Shown here piece after piece: positions 1 through 8,533 of a DNA stretch of 36,543 nt; the stretch's first letter is position 1; each line of letters opens with the position of its first letter. A program made the translations under genes and the position numbers. This DNA comes from Pseudomonadota bacterium. GTDB lineage: Bacteria > Pseudomonadota > Gammaproteobacteria > Burkholderiales > Chitinibacteraceae. Location of the stretch: positions 1 through 36,543 of the forward strand of contig JAPLQI010000005.1 in NCBI GenBank assembly GCA_026399755.1, written 5' to 3'. The notes below the pieces were generated by a model. It was not told where the DNA came from and ran no database searches. It saw nothing but the letters and a program-made list of their open reading frames with translations.

Positions 1-1
1 T

Positions 2-1381
2 CCAGATGAAGTGCGAATGAAGCGTTTAGAAGAGCGCCAAGAGCAAACTTGGCCCTTGCCCAAGGGGAGCGTGTTTCGCCAAAGTGCTTGGGATAGTGGT
101 AAGCGTAATGCTGTAAATACATTGCTTAATCGCCGTTATCCAGCCGCTAAATTAGTGCATGCTGAAGCGAATGTTGATCCTGAAGCCCATACGGTTGATT
201 TGACGGTGGATGTAGATAGCGGACCTGCTTATTTTTATGGTCCGCTTAGTATTACTGGCTTATCACGCTACCCTGAAAAATTGATCCGCAATAATGTGCA
301 GTTTCGTGAGGGCGCTGAATATCGTCGGAATGATTTATTGGAATTACAGGCTGATTTACAGAATTTACCCCATTTCTCTTTGGTTTTAGTGGATGTTGAT
401 TTACCGCCCGATCCTCCTTTTATTGCCCCTGTGAAAGTCACCGTGCAAGAAGCGCCATTAAGCAAAATCAGCACGGGTTTGGGCTTTAGCACCAATACCG
501 GTGCGCGCGGCTCCTTTGATTATCGCTATCTCAATTTAATGGATAGGGCTTGGGTGCTCGATACCGGCCTGCGTTTACAGCAAAAAGAGCAGTCAGTCAG
601 TGCAGGGATTACTTTTCCTCGCTTTGCCTCGGGCTATGAGCACCGAGTTTATGCAAGTTATGTAAATGAAAATATTCAGGGTTTAGATACCAGTACCTGG
701 AAAACAGGTGTGTCCCGCAGTAGTACAGAAAAAAATATTGATCGATTAATTGCGATTGAATACCAAATGGAGCGACGCGAGCTCAATGATGGCACGGTGT
801 TTGATCCGCAGTCATTAACCGCTAAATATCAATGGGTGCGCCGTGATGTCGATCGTATCCGCAATCCTCGTTCAGGCAATGTGATTACCTTGGAGGGTGG
901 TGGGGCTCTTAAAGGGCTGCTGTCGGATGAAAGCTTTGTGCGCCTGTATGGGCGTGGCGTGCAGTTTTGGCCTGTGGGGGGTAAAAGTGTGGTGGTGGCT
1001 CGCGTAGAGCTGGGTGACACCTTTACGAAAGACTCTTTGAGTGTGCCAACGGATTGGTTGTTTCGAACCGGCGGCTCGTCTTCGGTGCGGGGCTACGATT
1101 ATCAAAGCTTGGGCTTGAGTGTCGGCGGATCGACCATTCCTGGTCGAGTGATGGCGGTGAGCTCCTTAGAGTTTCAGACGCCTGTGTATAAAGATTGGCT
1201 GGGCGCGGTGTTTGTTGATCACGGTGGCGTTGGCGATCAGTGGAAGGACTGGCGTGGCTCAACTGGGGTGGGCGTGGGTACGCGCTGGGTAAGCCCTGTT
1301 GGAGTGATCGGATTAGATGTGGCGAGAGGTGTTGAAGAAAATCAATTCCGTGTGCATTTTTCCATGGGAGTGACATTCTAA
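2..1381 (+). CDS. tamA: TamA, Omp85-family outer-membrane assembly protein (5' end outside window)
   Basis: This is the C-terminal part of an Omp85/BamA-family outer-membrane protein. The reading frame is open back to the window edge, so the start lies upstream; a GTG at 11 is inside the frame but is not a likely start. The visible 460 residues hold the last POTRA-type domains (roughly the first 150 residues) and then a 16-strand-type beta barrel. The barrel has the RTGGSSSVRGYDY stretch typical of the conserved Omp85 loop-6 VRGY/F motif, and the protein ends in a C-terminal phenylalanine, as outer-membrane barrels do. TamA works with the inner-membrane-anchored TamB in envelope assembly (autotransporters, and lipid transport to the outer membrane). 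tamB follows after one base, so the two are almost certainly co-transcribed. The neighbour and overall form favour TamA over BamA. Confidence 0.93.
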   Translation, partial: PDEVRMKRLEERQEQTWPLPKGSVFRQSAWDSGKRNAVNTLLNRRYPAAKLVHAEANVDPEAHTVDLTVDVDSGPAYFYGPLSITGLSRYPEKLIRNNVQFREGAEYRRNDLLELQADLQNLPHFSLVLVDVDLPPDPPFIAPVKVTVQEAPLSKISTGLGFSTNTGARGSFDYRYLNLMDRAWVLDTGLRLQQKEQSVSAGITFPRFASGYEHRVYASYVNENIQGLDTSTWKTGVSRSSTEKNIDRLIAIEYQMERRELNDGTVFDPQSLTAKYQWVRRDVDRIRNPRSGNVITLEGGGALKGLLSDESFVRLYGRGVQFWPVGGKSVVVARVELGDTFTKDSLSVPTDWLFRTGGSSSVRGYDYQSLGLSVGGSTIPGRVMAVSSLEFQTPVYKDWLGAVFVDHGGVGDQWKDWRGSTGVGVGTRWVSPVGVIGLDVARGVEENQFRVHFSMGVTF

Positions 1382-1382
1382 A

Positions 1383-4300
1383 ATGCAAACAAATCCACCT
1401 ACTGTGCCTACTGCGCCAGCGACTGAGCCTGTTGCAAAGCCAAAGTATTCTCGACTTCGCCGCTGGATTGGCGGGCTGCTGCTTTTATTACTTATTCCTA
1501 TTTTATTGCTGACGAGCGCACTGGCCTTTTTTGATTCACAAATGGGGCGAGATTGGTTGGTGAAGCAAATTAACCACAGCGGCGTAGCAAAGCTGCGTGC
1601 GATTGACGGCTCTTTATGGTCGAATTTTGCCCTGCGTGGTTTGGTCGTCAATACTGCCGATATCAAAATTGCCATCGACAAAGTCAGCCTAGCGTGGAGC
1701 CCATACAGCCTCTTGGCCAGGGATTTGTCTCTTGATGAGTTGAAGGTGGGGCATTTAGAAATCGAGATCAAGCCCAGCCCGCCGGATAAAGCGCCATCGC
1801 CGCCACCTACGAGTATTACCTTGCCGATCGGTGTGCATATCGATAGGGCGCAGATTGCTCGCTTGAGCATTAAGGGCTCACCCGATATTGATGCGATTCG
1901 CTTTAAATTAGCGAGTAATGGCCGCTTTCATCAGCTTACTTTAGATCAGCTAAGGGTGAAATTGCCCCAGCTTGATGCCAATTTAAAAGGTCATTTAGCA
2001 CTTGTGGGGACGCAGCCCTTTGTGACGTCGGGTCAGCTAGCCCTGTCGGGCAAGGTTGAGAAGCAAGCGTTGCAAGCACAAATCAAGCTTGATGGTGAGT
2101 TGCGTAAATTGCAATTAAACGGCGATATCAAGAGCAATCAGCTCAATGCCATGATTAATGCAAGGCTCGACGTATTCGCACCATATACCTATCAATTACT
2201 CAGTGCAGGCCAAATTAAGCTGCAGCAGCTTAATCCTGCGGTGTTGATGCCCAGTTTGCCTAAGGCGCTGTTGGATGTGTCTTTGTCTGTGACGCCACTA
2301 GGGGAAAATGCCGCTAGTGGCTTGCTAGAAATTCATAATGCCATGCCCTTAACGGTGGATCAGGGCGGGCTACCGTTTACCCAAGTCAGTAGCCAATTAG
2401 GCTACTTAAAAGAAACCGTGACGCTTAAAACAATGTCGCTTGATTTGCTCGGGCAGGGGCAAATTAAAGGCGCGGGGCAAATAGATAAAGGCCACCTTAA
2501 ATTACAACTCGATTTGGCTAAGATTGACCCCGCGAAATTATTCGCCCGCCAGCCGCCTGCATCTCTAGGTGGAACGATTGCGCTGAAAGGCCCGTGGTTA
2601 GCGCCTGATGTCTTGGCGAAATTAGCTGATGCGCAGCGCAATGTGGCGCTAGATTTAGATATGGGTTGGTTAAATCCTAAGCATGAGCGCCGTATCGCCC
2701 TGCGTCAGGCCCGATTGTCTCGAGCAAATAGCAGTGTGTCTTTGCAAGGTGAATTCGGTCTGCTGGATACGAAGGGCGTGGCTAAACACGATTTTAAATT
2801 GGCAGGTGAATTTGCAGGGCTTAATCCTGCTGAATTTGTAGGCAGCCCGAAAGGCTCGCTCACTGGGCAGTTTAAAGCGGTGGGGGCTTTACAGCCGGCA
2901 CTCAAAGCCAGCGTGGATTACAGCTTGAGCGATAGCCGTTTTAATGGCGAGGCGCTCAGTGGTAAGGGCCAACTGAATGTAGAAGAAACCCGTGTTTCTA
3001 ATGCCGATTTGTGGCTGGCGTTGGGCGCTAATCGCATTGATGCGCAAGGTGCTTTGGGCCTTGCCAATGATGTGCTTAAACTTAAAATCAATTTGCCTCA
3101 GTTGCAGCAATTTGGCCCCGGCTTTACAGGCAGAGTGAATGGCGATGCGCAATTAAAAGGTGCCATGCTCAGCCCGCAAATTGCGGCGCAACTGGCCGTG
3201 GCGAGCTTGCAAACGCCCTTTGGTGTGTCGGTGAATCAAGCCACTTTAGAGGCAGAGTTACAATCTGATTTAAAAGGCCCCATGCACATCCTTGCCGATG
3301 TCCATGATGCAAAAGCCGCCGGCGTGCAGATACAAAGCCTTAACTTTAAAGTAGATGGCAGCCGTGCCAAGCATAGCGCCAGCTTTCAGCTCAAGGGTAA
3401 GCAGGATGAACGCTTGATCGATGTGTCATCACGGCTCGAAGGCGGGTTAAGCGAGCAGTGGGTGTGGCGCGGCAATGTGCTGGGCTTGCAGGTGAATCAG
3501 CCTGTTGCTTTGAACTTGGCAGCGGCAACCCCCTTAGAGCTGGGGACTGATTTGCTGCGCATGGGCGATGCCCGCTTGCTGATGGGCGATACTCGCTTGC
3601 ATATTCAGCGGCTGGTGTGGAACGACGGTCATTTAGATACGGCAGGCGAATTAGAGCAATTTTCTGTAGGCCAATGGCTGCCTTTATTGGGGCAAAAAGA
3701 GCTAAGCGGTAATTTGATGTTGGGTGGGCGCTGGGCATTGAAATCGGCGGGTGTTTTGGATGGGCAGGTAGAAATTCATCGGCAATCGGGTGATTTGAAA
3801 TATGTGACGCACAACACGGCACCGCAAAAGTTTGATTTGCAAGATTTGAAGGTGCAAATCAATGCCAAGCAATCCGCATTGAATTTTACTGGCAATCTCA
3901 GTTCGGGGCGTTTTGGACAGATGCAAGCCAGTGGTAGTGCCCTAATGGATGCGGTCAACTGGCGCTTGGCTGAGCGTGCGCCTGTGGATGTCTTTATTAA
4001 AGGTGATTTACCTAAGCTGGCGATGTTGGGCCCCTTGCTTGGGCCAGATTTAACGCTGGCAGGTAGTGGGCGCTTTGAAGTGCGTCACTCAGGCTTGTTA
4101 AAAGAGAATAATTGGACAGGCTTTGTGTATGGCGAAGGATTGGCGGTGCGCGATGCGGCCACTGGCTTAGCCTTGCAAGAAGGCAAGGTCAGAATGAGCT
4201 TGGATAAGCGGCTGATTAATTTGCAGCAGTTCCATTTTAAAGGCGGGCAGGGCACTTTGGATGTAAAGGGGACGTTTGATTTGGCTGGCCCTAGTCCCAG

Positions 4301-5270
4301 TGCTAGGGCTCAAGTTACGGCGAATAAGCTGACCTTAATCAGCAAGGCCGATATGCTCGTGGTGATGTCGGGGCAGGGCGATATCACACTTAAAGATAAG
4401 GCACTAAATGTCAGTGGGCAGCTTAAGGCCGATGAAGGCGATATTCGTTTTCAATCGAGGGATGTGCCACGTTTATCCGATGATGTGGTGGTGAAGGGCC
4501 GAGAAAAAGTAGCCGCAGAAGCTGGGCCTAAGCTGAGCTTGCAAATGGATATTGATCTGGGTAATAACTTTCGCTTTAGAGCCTATGGTCTGGATGCTCG
4601 TTTGAGGGGGCTGCTGCGTTTGCGTACTCAGGCAAACCAATCCCCTACCGCACATGGTGTGGTGCAAGTGGCGGAAAACACGGGTAATCAGCGCAGCACT
4701 TATAGCGCTTATGGGCAAAGACTTGATATTGAGCGCGGTATTTTAGCGTTTCAAGGGCCGATTGATAATCCAAGCTTAGATATTTTGGCTATGCGTCGAG
4801 GCCAGCAGGTAGAGGCCGGAGTGCAAGTTTCAGGTACTGTATTGCGGCCTAAAGTACAGCTGTATTCTGAGCCTGGCGTGCCCGATAGTGAGAAACTCAG
4901 CTGGCTCTTATTTGGTCATGGCTCTGATAGCATGGAAAAATCAGACAGTGCCTTGATGCTGCAAGTGGCCAATGCACTATTGAGCTCTGGTGATGGTGGC
5001 CCAGGTTTTGCCGAAGGGGTCTTGGGCAGAGTGGGCTTGGATGATGTGGGTTTTAGTAGCCAGAAAGAGAAAGACGGCACGTCTACCCAAGTGGTTTCGG
5101 TCGGTAAGCAGCTGGGTAAAAATGTTCGAGTCTCTCTTGAGAAAAGCATCAATGGCTTGCGTGATGCGGTGAAGTTTACTTGGCAGCTGTCTAAGGGCTG
5201 GTCCTTGGTTTCACGCATCGGCACGGATGAAACCACGGGGGATGCGTATTACACCTTCTCGTTTGATTGA
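1383..5270 (+). CDS. tamB: TamB, translocation and assembly module inner-membrane protein
   Basis: A 1295-residue protein of the TamB/DUF490 (AsmA-like, bridge-like lipid-transfer) family. A Pro/Thr-rich cytoplasmic tail is followed by one strongly hydrophobic helix (about residues 28-50) that anchors it in the inner membrane. After that comes a very long, low-complexity, beta-rich periplasmic region of repeated amphipathic strands. The C-terminal 350 or so residues form the conserved DUF490 domain and end in a phenylalanine-rich beta strand (YYTFSFD). The length agrees with the family (about 1250-1300). TamB spans the periplasm and docks on TamA in the outer membrane. The start is one base after the tamA stop, which suggests translational coupling. 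Confidence 0.95.
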   Translation: MQTNPPTVPTAPATEPVAKPKYSRLRRWIGGLLLLLLIPILLLTSALAFFDSQMGRDWLVKQINHSGVAKLRAIDGSLWSNFALRGLVVNTADIKIAIDKVSLAWSPYSLLARDLSLDELKVGHLEIEIKPSPPDKAPSPPPTSITLPIGVHIDRAQIARLSIKGSPDIDAIRFKLASNGRFHQLTLDQLRVKLPQLDANLKGHLALVGTQPFVTSGQLALSGKVEKQALQAQIKLDGELRKLQLNGDIKSNQLNAMINARLDVFAPYTYQLLSAGQIKLQQLNPAVLMPSLPKALLDVSLSVTPLGENAASGLLEIHNAMPLTVDQGGLPFTQVSSQLGYLKETVTLKTMSLDLLGQGQIKGAGQIDKGHLKLQLDLAKIDPAKLFARQPPASLGGTIALKGPWLAPDVLAKLADAQRNVALDLDMGWLNPKHERRIALRQARLSRANSSVSLQGEFGLLDTKGVAKHDFKLAGEFAGLNPAEFVGSPKGSLTGQFKAVGALQPALKASVDYSLSDSRFNGEALSGKGQLNVEETRVSNADLWLALGANRIDAQGALGLANDVLKLKINLPQLQQFGPGFTGRVNGDAQLKGAMLSPQIAAQLAVASLQTPFGVSVNQATLEAELQSDLKGPMHILADVHDAKAAGVQIQSLNFKVDGSRAKHSASFQLKGKQDERLIDVSSRLEGGLSEQWVWRGNVLGLQVNQPVALNLAAATPLELGTDLLRMGDARLLMGDTRLHIQRLVWNDGHLDTAGELEQFSVGQWLPLLGQKELSGNLMLGGRWALKSAGVLDGQVEIHRQSGDLKYVTHNTAPQKFDLQDLKVQINAKQSALNFTGNLSSGRFGQMQASGSALMDAVNWRLAERAPVDVFIKGDLPKLAMLGPLLGPDLTLAGSGRFEVRHSGLLKENNWTGFVYGEGLAVRDAATGLALQEGKVRMSLDKRLINLQQFHFKGGQGTLDVKGTFDLAGPSPSARAQVTANKLTLISKADMLVVMSGQGDITLKDKALNVSGQLKADEGDIRFQSRDVPRLSDDVVVKGREKVAAEAGPKLSLQMDIDLGNNFRFRAYGLDARLRGLLRLRTQANQSPTAHGVVQVAENTGNQRSTYSAYGQRLDIERGILAFQGPIDNPSLDILAMRRGQQVEAGVQVSGTVLRPKVQLYSEPGVPDSEKLSWLLFGHGSDSMEKSDSALMLQVANALLSSGDGGPGFAEGVLGRVGLDDVGFSSQKEKDGTSTQVVSVGKQLGKNVRVSLEKSINGLRDAVKFTWQLSKGWSLVSRIGTDETTGDAYYTFSFD

Positions 5271-5286
5271 TGACGATTCACTCTAT

Positions 5287-5417
5287 AAAACCCAGGTCTT
5301 GAACCACGGAGGGCACAGAGAACACGGAGTTTCACGGAGAAAACCTTATTTTTATGATGTTTTTCTCCGTGGCCCTCCGTGTTCCCCCTTTCCTCCGTGG
5401 TTTAAGATTTGGGTTTT
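5287..5417. repeat. Large palindromic CCACGGAG-type intergenic repeat
   Basis: Two arms of about 57 bases face each other around a short AT-rich centre. The left arm (5287-5345) carries AACCACGGAGG, AACACGGAG and CACGGAGAAAA; the reverse complement of the right arm (about 5358-5417) carries the same units in the same order with few differences. The RNA would form a very long hairpin between the convergent tamB and barstar genes. Units of the CCACGGAG type are, from general knowledge, a common dispersed intergenic repeat in bacteria and give rise to false ORFs; the 64-codon frame at 5227-5421 (with NHGGHREHG) is one. It may also act as a bidirectional transcription stop. Confidence 0.75.
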
Positions 5418-5426
5418 GTAAATTGC

Positions 5427-5708
5427 TCAGGGTTGGACGATCACCACAAAATCATCTCTATCTGCTGCTGCATCTTCAAACACGGCTAGTAAGGCGGCGT
5501 AATCGTCCTTGCCTAGTGCCGTTTTTGCCTCTGTGCTGTTCTGCCAAATAATCTGAATTGGCCCTTCCAAATTTGCGCTGAGTTCATCATAAAGCGCGTC
5601 AAGATTGTTAATAAAATCGCTAGAAAAATCCAGCTGCTCATTTAATTGCTGGTAAGCATCACCGAGCTTATGAATATGCTTGAGCACCACTTTTTGAGTT
5701 ATTGACAT
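5427..5708 (-). CDS. Barstar-family ribonuclease inhibitor
   Basis: A 93-residue acidic protein with the barstar pattern: an N-terminal helix, the FINNLDALYDEL segment corresponding to the barstar loop and helix that plug the RNase active site, the Trp-containing strand PIQIIWQN, and a C-terminal strand ending DDFVVIV. Barstar itself is 90 residues. The start at 5708 is backed by GAGGTG five bases upstream, and the gene overlaps the 3' end of the barnase-type gene by 10 bases, so the two are translationally coupled. The likely role is cytoplasmic inhibition of the cognate secreted RNase encoded just upstream. Two Asp residues in DDFVVI and the acidic helix are consistent with binding a basic RNase. 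Family identity is firm; the cognate pairing is inferred from overlap. Confidence 0.88.
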   Translation of the reverse strand: MSITQKVVLKHIHKLGDAYQQLNEQLDFSSDFINNLDALYDELSANLEGPIQIIWQNSTEAKTALGKDDYAALLAVFEDAAADRDDFVVIVQP

Positions 5709-6130
5709 GATGGCACCTCGGTAAAAGTTTGGTAGTGATCGACAGTAATAAAGCGTGGGCCGTTTTTGCTAAAAACAATGCGTTTCGCTCCGCGCTTGCC
5801 GCCTTGGTAATCTAAATCTGCTTCTTGATATTGGCCACGCTGCAGTCGGTTTTCACGATTGCCAAAGCGATCACCGCCGATTGATTTACCCGGTAGGCTT
5901 TGCCAAAGACTGCTGCCAGGCCGCCATCCTGCTGCCTGTGCCTCGCGTTTGGTGACAAACTTGGCGGGTAAGCGGCCATTTTGATTGAGGCTGCTGAGGA
6001 TTTCTACTAGCTCGCTGGTTTGGGTGCTGGGGTGTAGTTGACGATTTAAGCCTTCTACAACGCTTTGGCAAGATGCGGCTTGAGCCCATCCGCTAGCAAG
6101 CAGCATCAGGGAGAGGAGTGATCGATGCAT
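5699..6130 (-). CDS. Barnase-type secreted ribonuclease
   Basis: A 143-residue protein with a signal peptide ([18 protein letters not shown], cut near residue 19) and a mature part closely resembling barnase (guanyl-specific RNase, N1/T1/Ba superfamily). All catalytic positions can be aligned: Lys61 ([10 protein letters not shown]), Glu103 (EADLDY, general base), Arg113 and Arg117 (GGKRGAKRI) and His132 (DHYQTF, general acid). The [14 protein letters not shown] stretch is nearly the barnase signature. The mature protein also has two cysteines (21 and 142) near its ends that could form a disulfide after export, unlike Bacillus barnase, which has none. AAGGA about six bases before the ATG supports the start. 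It is divergent from leuC and followed by the overlapping barstar gene. The role could be nutrient RNA degradation or competition; the sequence does not decide. Confidence 0.92.
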   Translation of the reverse strand: MHRSLLSLMLLASGWAQAASCQSVVEGLNRQLHPSTQTSELVEILSSLNQNGRLPAKFVTKREAQAAGWRPGSSLWQSLPGKSIGGDRFGNRENRLQRGQYQEADLDYQGGKRGAKRIVFSKNGPRFITVDHYQTFTEVPSCQ

Positions 6131-6258
6131 TGAGATTCCTTCTTTATTTGAATGTAATATTTATATTTAAACTACATCGGCATAAGTCTTGCTTACGCAG
6201 TTGTGGCAAAAGGCCTTCTATGCTAGTTTCGAGGGCCCTGACATTTTTGATGATCGCC

Positions 6259-7665
6259 ATGGCTCAGACACTTTATGACAAACTTTGGCATTCCCACGTC
6301 GTTCGCACCGAAGACGATGGCACCTGCCTTATTTATATTGATCGTCACCTAGTGCATGAAGTGACCAGCCCGCAAGCCTTTGAAGGCTTGAAGTTAGCGG
6401 GTAGAACGCTATGGCGCAAGTCTTCGATTGTGTCGACGGCCGATCATAATACGCCAACTGATCATTGGGATATGGGGATTCAAGACCCAATTTCCCGCCT
6501 GCAAGTCGAAACGCTGGACGCCAATATCAAAGAATTTGGCGCGCTGGCTTATTACCCCTTTAAAGATCAAAAGCAAGGTATTGTGCACGTGGTTGGCCCT
6601 GAAGTCGGCGCAACCTTACCCGGCATGACAGTGGTTTGTGGCGATAGCCATACTTCGACGCATGGCGCTTTTGCGGCCTTAGCGCACGGGATTGGCACTT
6701 CTGAAGTAGAGCACGTCATGGCCACGCAAACGCTGGTTGCCAAGAAATCTAAAGCGATGTTAATCCGTGTGGATGGCGTTTTGGGCCGTGGTGTAACGGC
6801 AAAAGACGTGGCGCTGGCGATTATTGGCAAGGTAGGTACGGCTGGCGGCACGGGCTATGCAATTGAATTTGGCGGTGAAGCCATTCGATCTTTGTCGGTT
6901 GAAGGGCGGATGACGCTTTGCAATATGGCGATTGAGGCGGGCGCACGCGCTGGCATGATCGCGGTAGATGATAAAACCATCGAATACCTGAAAGGGCGAC
7001 CTTATTCGCCGAATGCCAGCCAGTGGGATGCTGCTGTGGCGCATTGGAAAACACTGGTTTCCGATGAAGGCGCGGTATTTGATGCGCTGGTGACGCTGGA
7101 TGCGGCCGAAATTGAGCCTCAGCTCACTTGGGGCACATCGCCTGAGCAAGTTTTGGGCATTTCTGGCGCTGTGCCAGATCCTGCTGCCGAGGCAGATTTA
7201 GTCAAGCGCGGCAGCTATGAGCGCGCGCTGCAATATATGGGCCTGACCGCCAATACACCGCTGATTGATATTCAAATCGATAAAGTGTTTATCGGCTCCT
7301 GTACCAACTCCCGTATTGAAGATTTGCGCGCAGCAGCAGGCGTTGCCAAGGGCAAAACCAAAGCCGCGAGTGTGAAATTGGTGCTGGTCGTGCCAGGCTC
7401 CGGCCTTGTTAAAGCACAGGCTGAAGCCGAAGGCTTGGATAAGATTTTTATTGCGGCTGGTTTTGAATGGCGTGAGCCAGGTTGCTCGATGTGTCTAGCG
7501 ATGAATGCAGATCGCTTAGAGCCGGGCGAGCGCTGTGCTTCCACCAGTAATCGTAATTTTGAAGGCCGCCAAGGCCAAGGTGGGCGTACGCACTTGCTGA
7601 GTCCAGAAATGGCGGCTGCCGCTGCGATTGCGGGCCACTTTGTTGATGTGCGCCAGTTCGCCTAA
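6259..7665 (+). CDS. leuC: 3-isopropylmalate dehydratase large subunit LeuC
   Basis: Large subunit of isopropylmalate isomerase, which interconverts 2- and 3-isopropylmalate in leucine synthesis using a [4Fe-4S] cluster. Starting at the ATG at 6259 ([10 protein letters not shown]) gives 468 residues, the normal size; the frame is open upstream to 6118, but that extension has no homology-like character. Cluster cysteines are Cys348 (GSCTNSR) and Cys409 and Cys412 (PGCSMC). [14 protein letters not shown]-like and [14 protein letters not shown] segments are typical of the family. No good ribosome-binding site is visible before 6259. It heads a leuC-entericidin-leuD cluster; leuB, often next, is not in the window. 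Confidence 0.96.
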   Translation: MAQTLYDKLWHSHVVRTEDDGTCLIYIDRHLVHEVTSPQAFEGLKLAGRTLWRKSSIVSTADHNTPTDHWDMGIQDPISRLQVETLDANIKEFGALAYYPFKDQKQGIVHVVGPEVGATLPGMTVVCGDSHTSTHGAFAALAHGIGTSEVEHVMATQTLVAKKSKAMLIRVDGVLGRGVTAKDVALAIIGKVGTAGGTGYAIEFGGEAIRSLSVEGRMTLCNMAIEAGARAGMIAVDDKTIEYLKGRPYSPNASQWDAAVAHWKTLVSDEGAVFDALVTLDAAEIEPQLTWGTSPEQVLGISGAVPDPAAEADLVKRGSYERALQYMGLTANTPLIDIQIDKVFIGSCTNSRIEDLRAAAGVAKGKTKAASVKLVLVVPGSGLVKAQAEAEGLDKIFIAAGFEWREPGCSMCLAMNADRLEPGERCASTSNRNFEGRQGQGGRTHLLSPEMAAAAAIAGHFVDVRQFA

Positions 7666-7676
7666 GGAGATCAGGG

Positions 7677-7802
7677 ATGAAAAAAATTGCAACGCTGACG
7701 TTGATGTTTCTGATGCTGGGGCTTACTGCTTGTAATACCGTTTCAGGCATAGGTAAAGATATTAAAAAAGGTGGCGAAGTCATCGAAAAGGCGGCCAAAT
7801 AA
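7677..7802 (+). CDS. Entericidin A/B-family small lipoprotein
   Basis: A 41-codon gene between leuC and leuD. The product has a lysine start (MKKI), a hydrophobic segment, a lipobox ending LGLTAC with the lipidated Cys at residue 19, and a short amphipathic tail with the entericidin pattern NTVSGIGKDIKKGGEVIEKAAK shortened here to GIGKDIKKGGEVIEKA. A strong AAGGAG lies seven bases upstream of the ATG, overlapping the leuC stop, and its TAA directly abuts the leuD ATG. Entericidins are tiny outer-membrane-type lipoproteins linked in E. coli to stationary-phase lysis; the role here is unknown. An entericidin gene between leuC and leuD is, as I recall, a recurring arrangement in betaproteobacteria. 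Its size makes it easy to miss. Confidence 0.9.
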   Translation: MKKIATLTLMFLMLGLTACNTVSGIGKDIKKGGEVIEKAAK

Positions 7803-8441
7803 ATGAAAGCATTTACTCAATTAAACGGCTTGGTTTGCCCGCTGGACCGCGCCAATGTGGATACCGATGCCATTATCCCTAAGCAGTTTTTAAAGTCGAT
7901 TAAGCGCGCTGGGTTTGGTCCGAATTTATTTGATGAATGGCGATATCTAGATCATGGCGAGCCGGGGATGGATAACAGCCAGCGCCAGCCTAATCCTGAA
8001 TTCGTGCTGAACTTCCCCCGCTATCAAGGCGCAGAGGTGTTGTTGGCTAGGGATAATTTTGGCTGTGGCTCAAGCCGCGAGCACGCGCCGTGGGCGATTG
8101 ATGATTACGGTTTTCGTGTGGTGATCGCTCCTAGCTTTGCTGATATCTTCTTTAATAACTGTTACAAAAATGGCCTGCTGCCGATTGTTTTGGATAGTGC
8201 CGTTGTCGATCAGTTGTTTGCCGAAAGTGAGGCCACTGAGGGCTATCGTTTGGCTGTAGATCTCGTAGCGCAAACGGTGATTACGCCTTCAGGTCAGGCA
8301 TTTGGTTTTGATATAACCGGCCATCGCAAGCATTGCTTATTAAATGGTTTAGATGAAATTGGTTTGACTCTGAATCACGCAGAAGAAATTAAGGCCTTTG
8401 AAATACAGCGAAAAATTGAGCAACCTTGGTTATTCTCCTGA
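7803..8441 (+). CDS. leuD: 3-isopropylmalate dehydratase small subunit LeuD
   Basis: A 212-residue swivel-domain subunit that pairs with LeuC to form isopropylmalate isomerase. The N-terminal [17 protein letters not shown] and central [15 protein letters not shown] segments are characteristic of LeuD; the latter closes over the substrate at the LeuC iron-sulfur cluster. The length matches the usual 200-215 residues. The ATG follows the entericidin stop with no spacer, so translation is likely coupled; AAAAGG within the entericidin end may help. No leuB follows: the next gene, nagB, is 92 bases away and unrelated. Confidence 0.96.
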   Translation: MKAFTQLNGLVCPLDRANVDTDAIIPKQFLKSIKRAGFGPNLFDEWRYLDHGEPGMDNSQRQPNPEFVLNFPRYQGAEVLLARDNFGCGSSREHAPWAIDDYGFRVVIAPSFADIFFNNCYKNGLLPIVLDSAVVDQLFAESEATEGYRLAVDLVAQTVITPSGQAFGFDITGHRKHCLLNGLDEIGLTLNHAEEIKAFEIQRKIEQPWLFS

Positions 8442-8533
8442 TTTTTTACGCTTGGCGTGCTTTGCATCAACAAACTGTTATGAGTCGCGTATAGTATCTA
8501 GGTTGTTTTACTTATTTCGGAATTCACACAATC

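Noticed and set aside
1313-1870. 185-codon minus-strand frame across the tamA/tamB junction
   Set aside because: Antisense to two well-supported genes and without family character or binding site.
3391-3822. 143-codon minus-strand frame inside tamB
   Set aside because: Low-complexity Pro/Ala/His-rich shadow of the tamB coding strand.
5227-5421. 64-codon plus-strand frame with NHGGHREHG
   Set aside because: It is the translation of the palindromic CCACGGAG repeat and overlaps the tamB end; such frames are a known false-ORF type.
8450-8533. Sigma-70 promoter of nagB using TTGCAT and TATAGT
   Set aside because: The two boxes are 22 bases apart, too far for a normal promoter.
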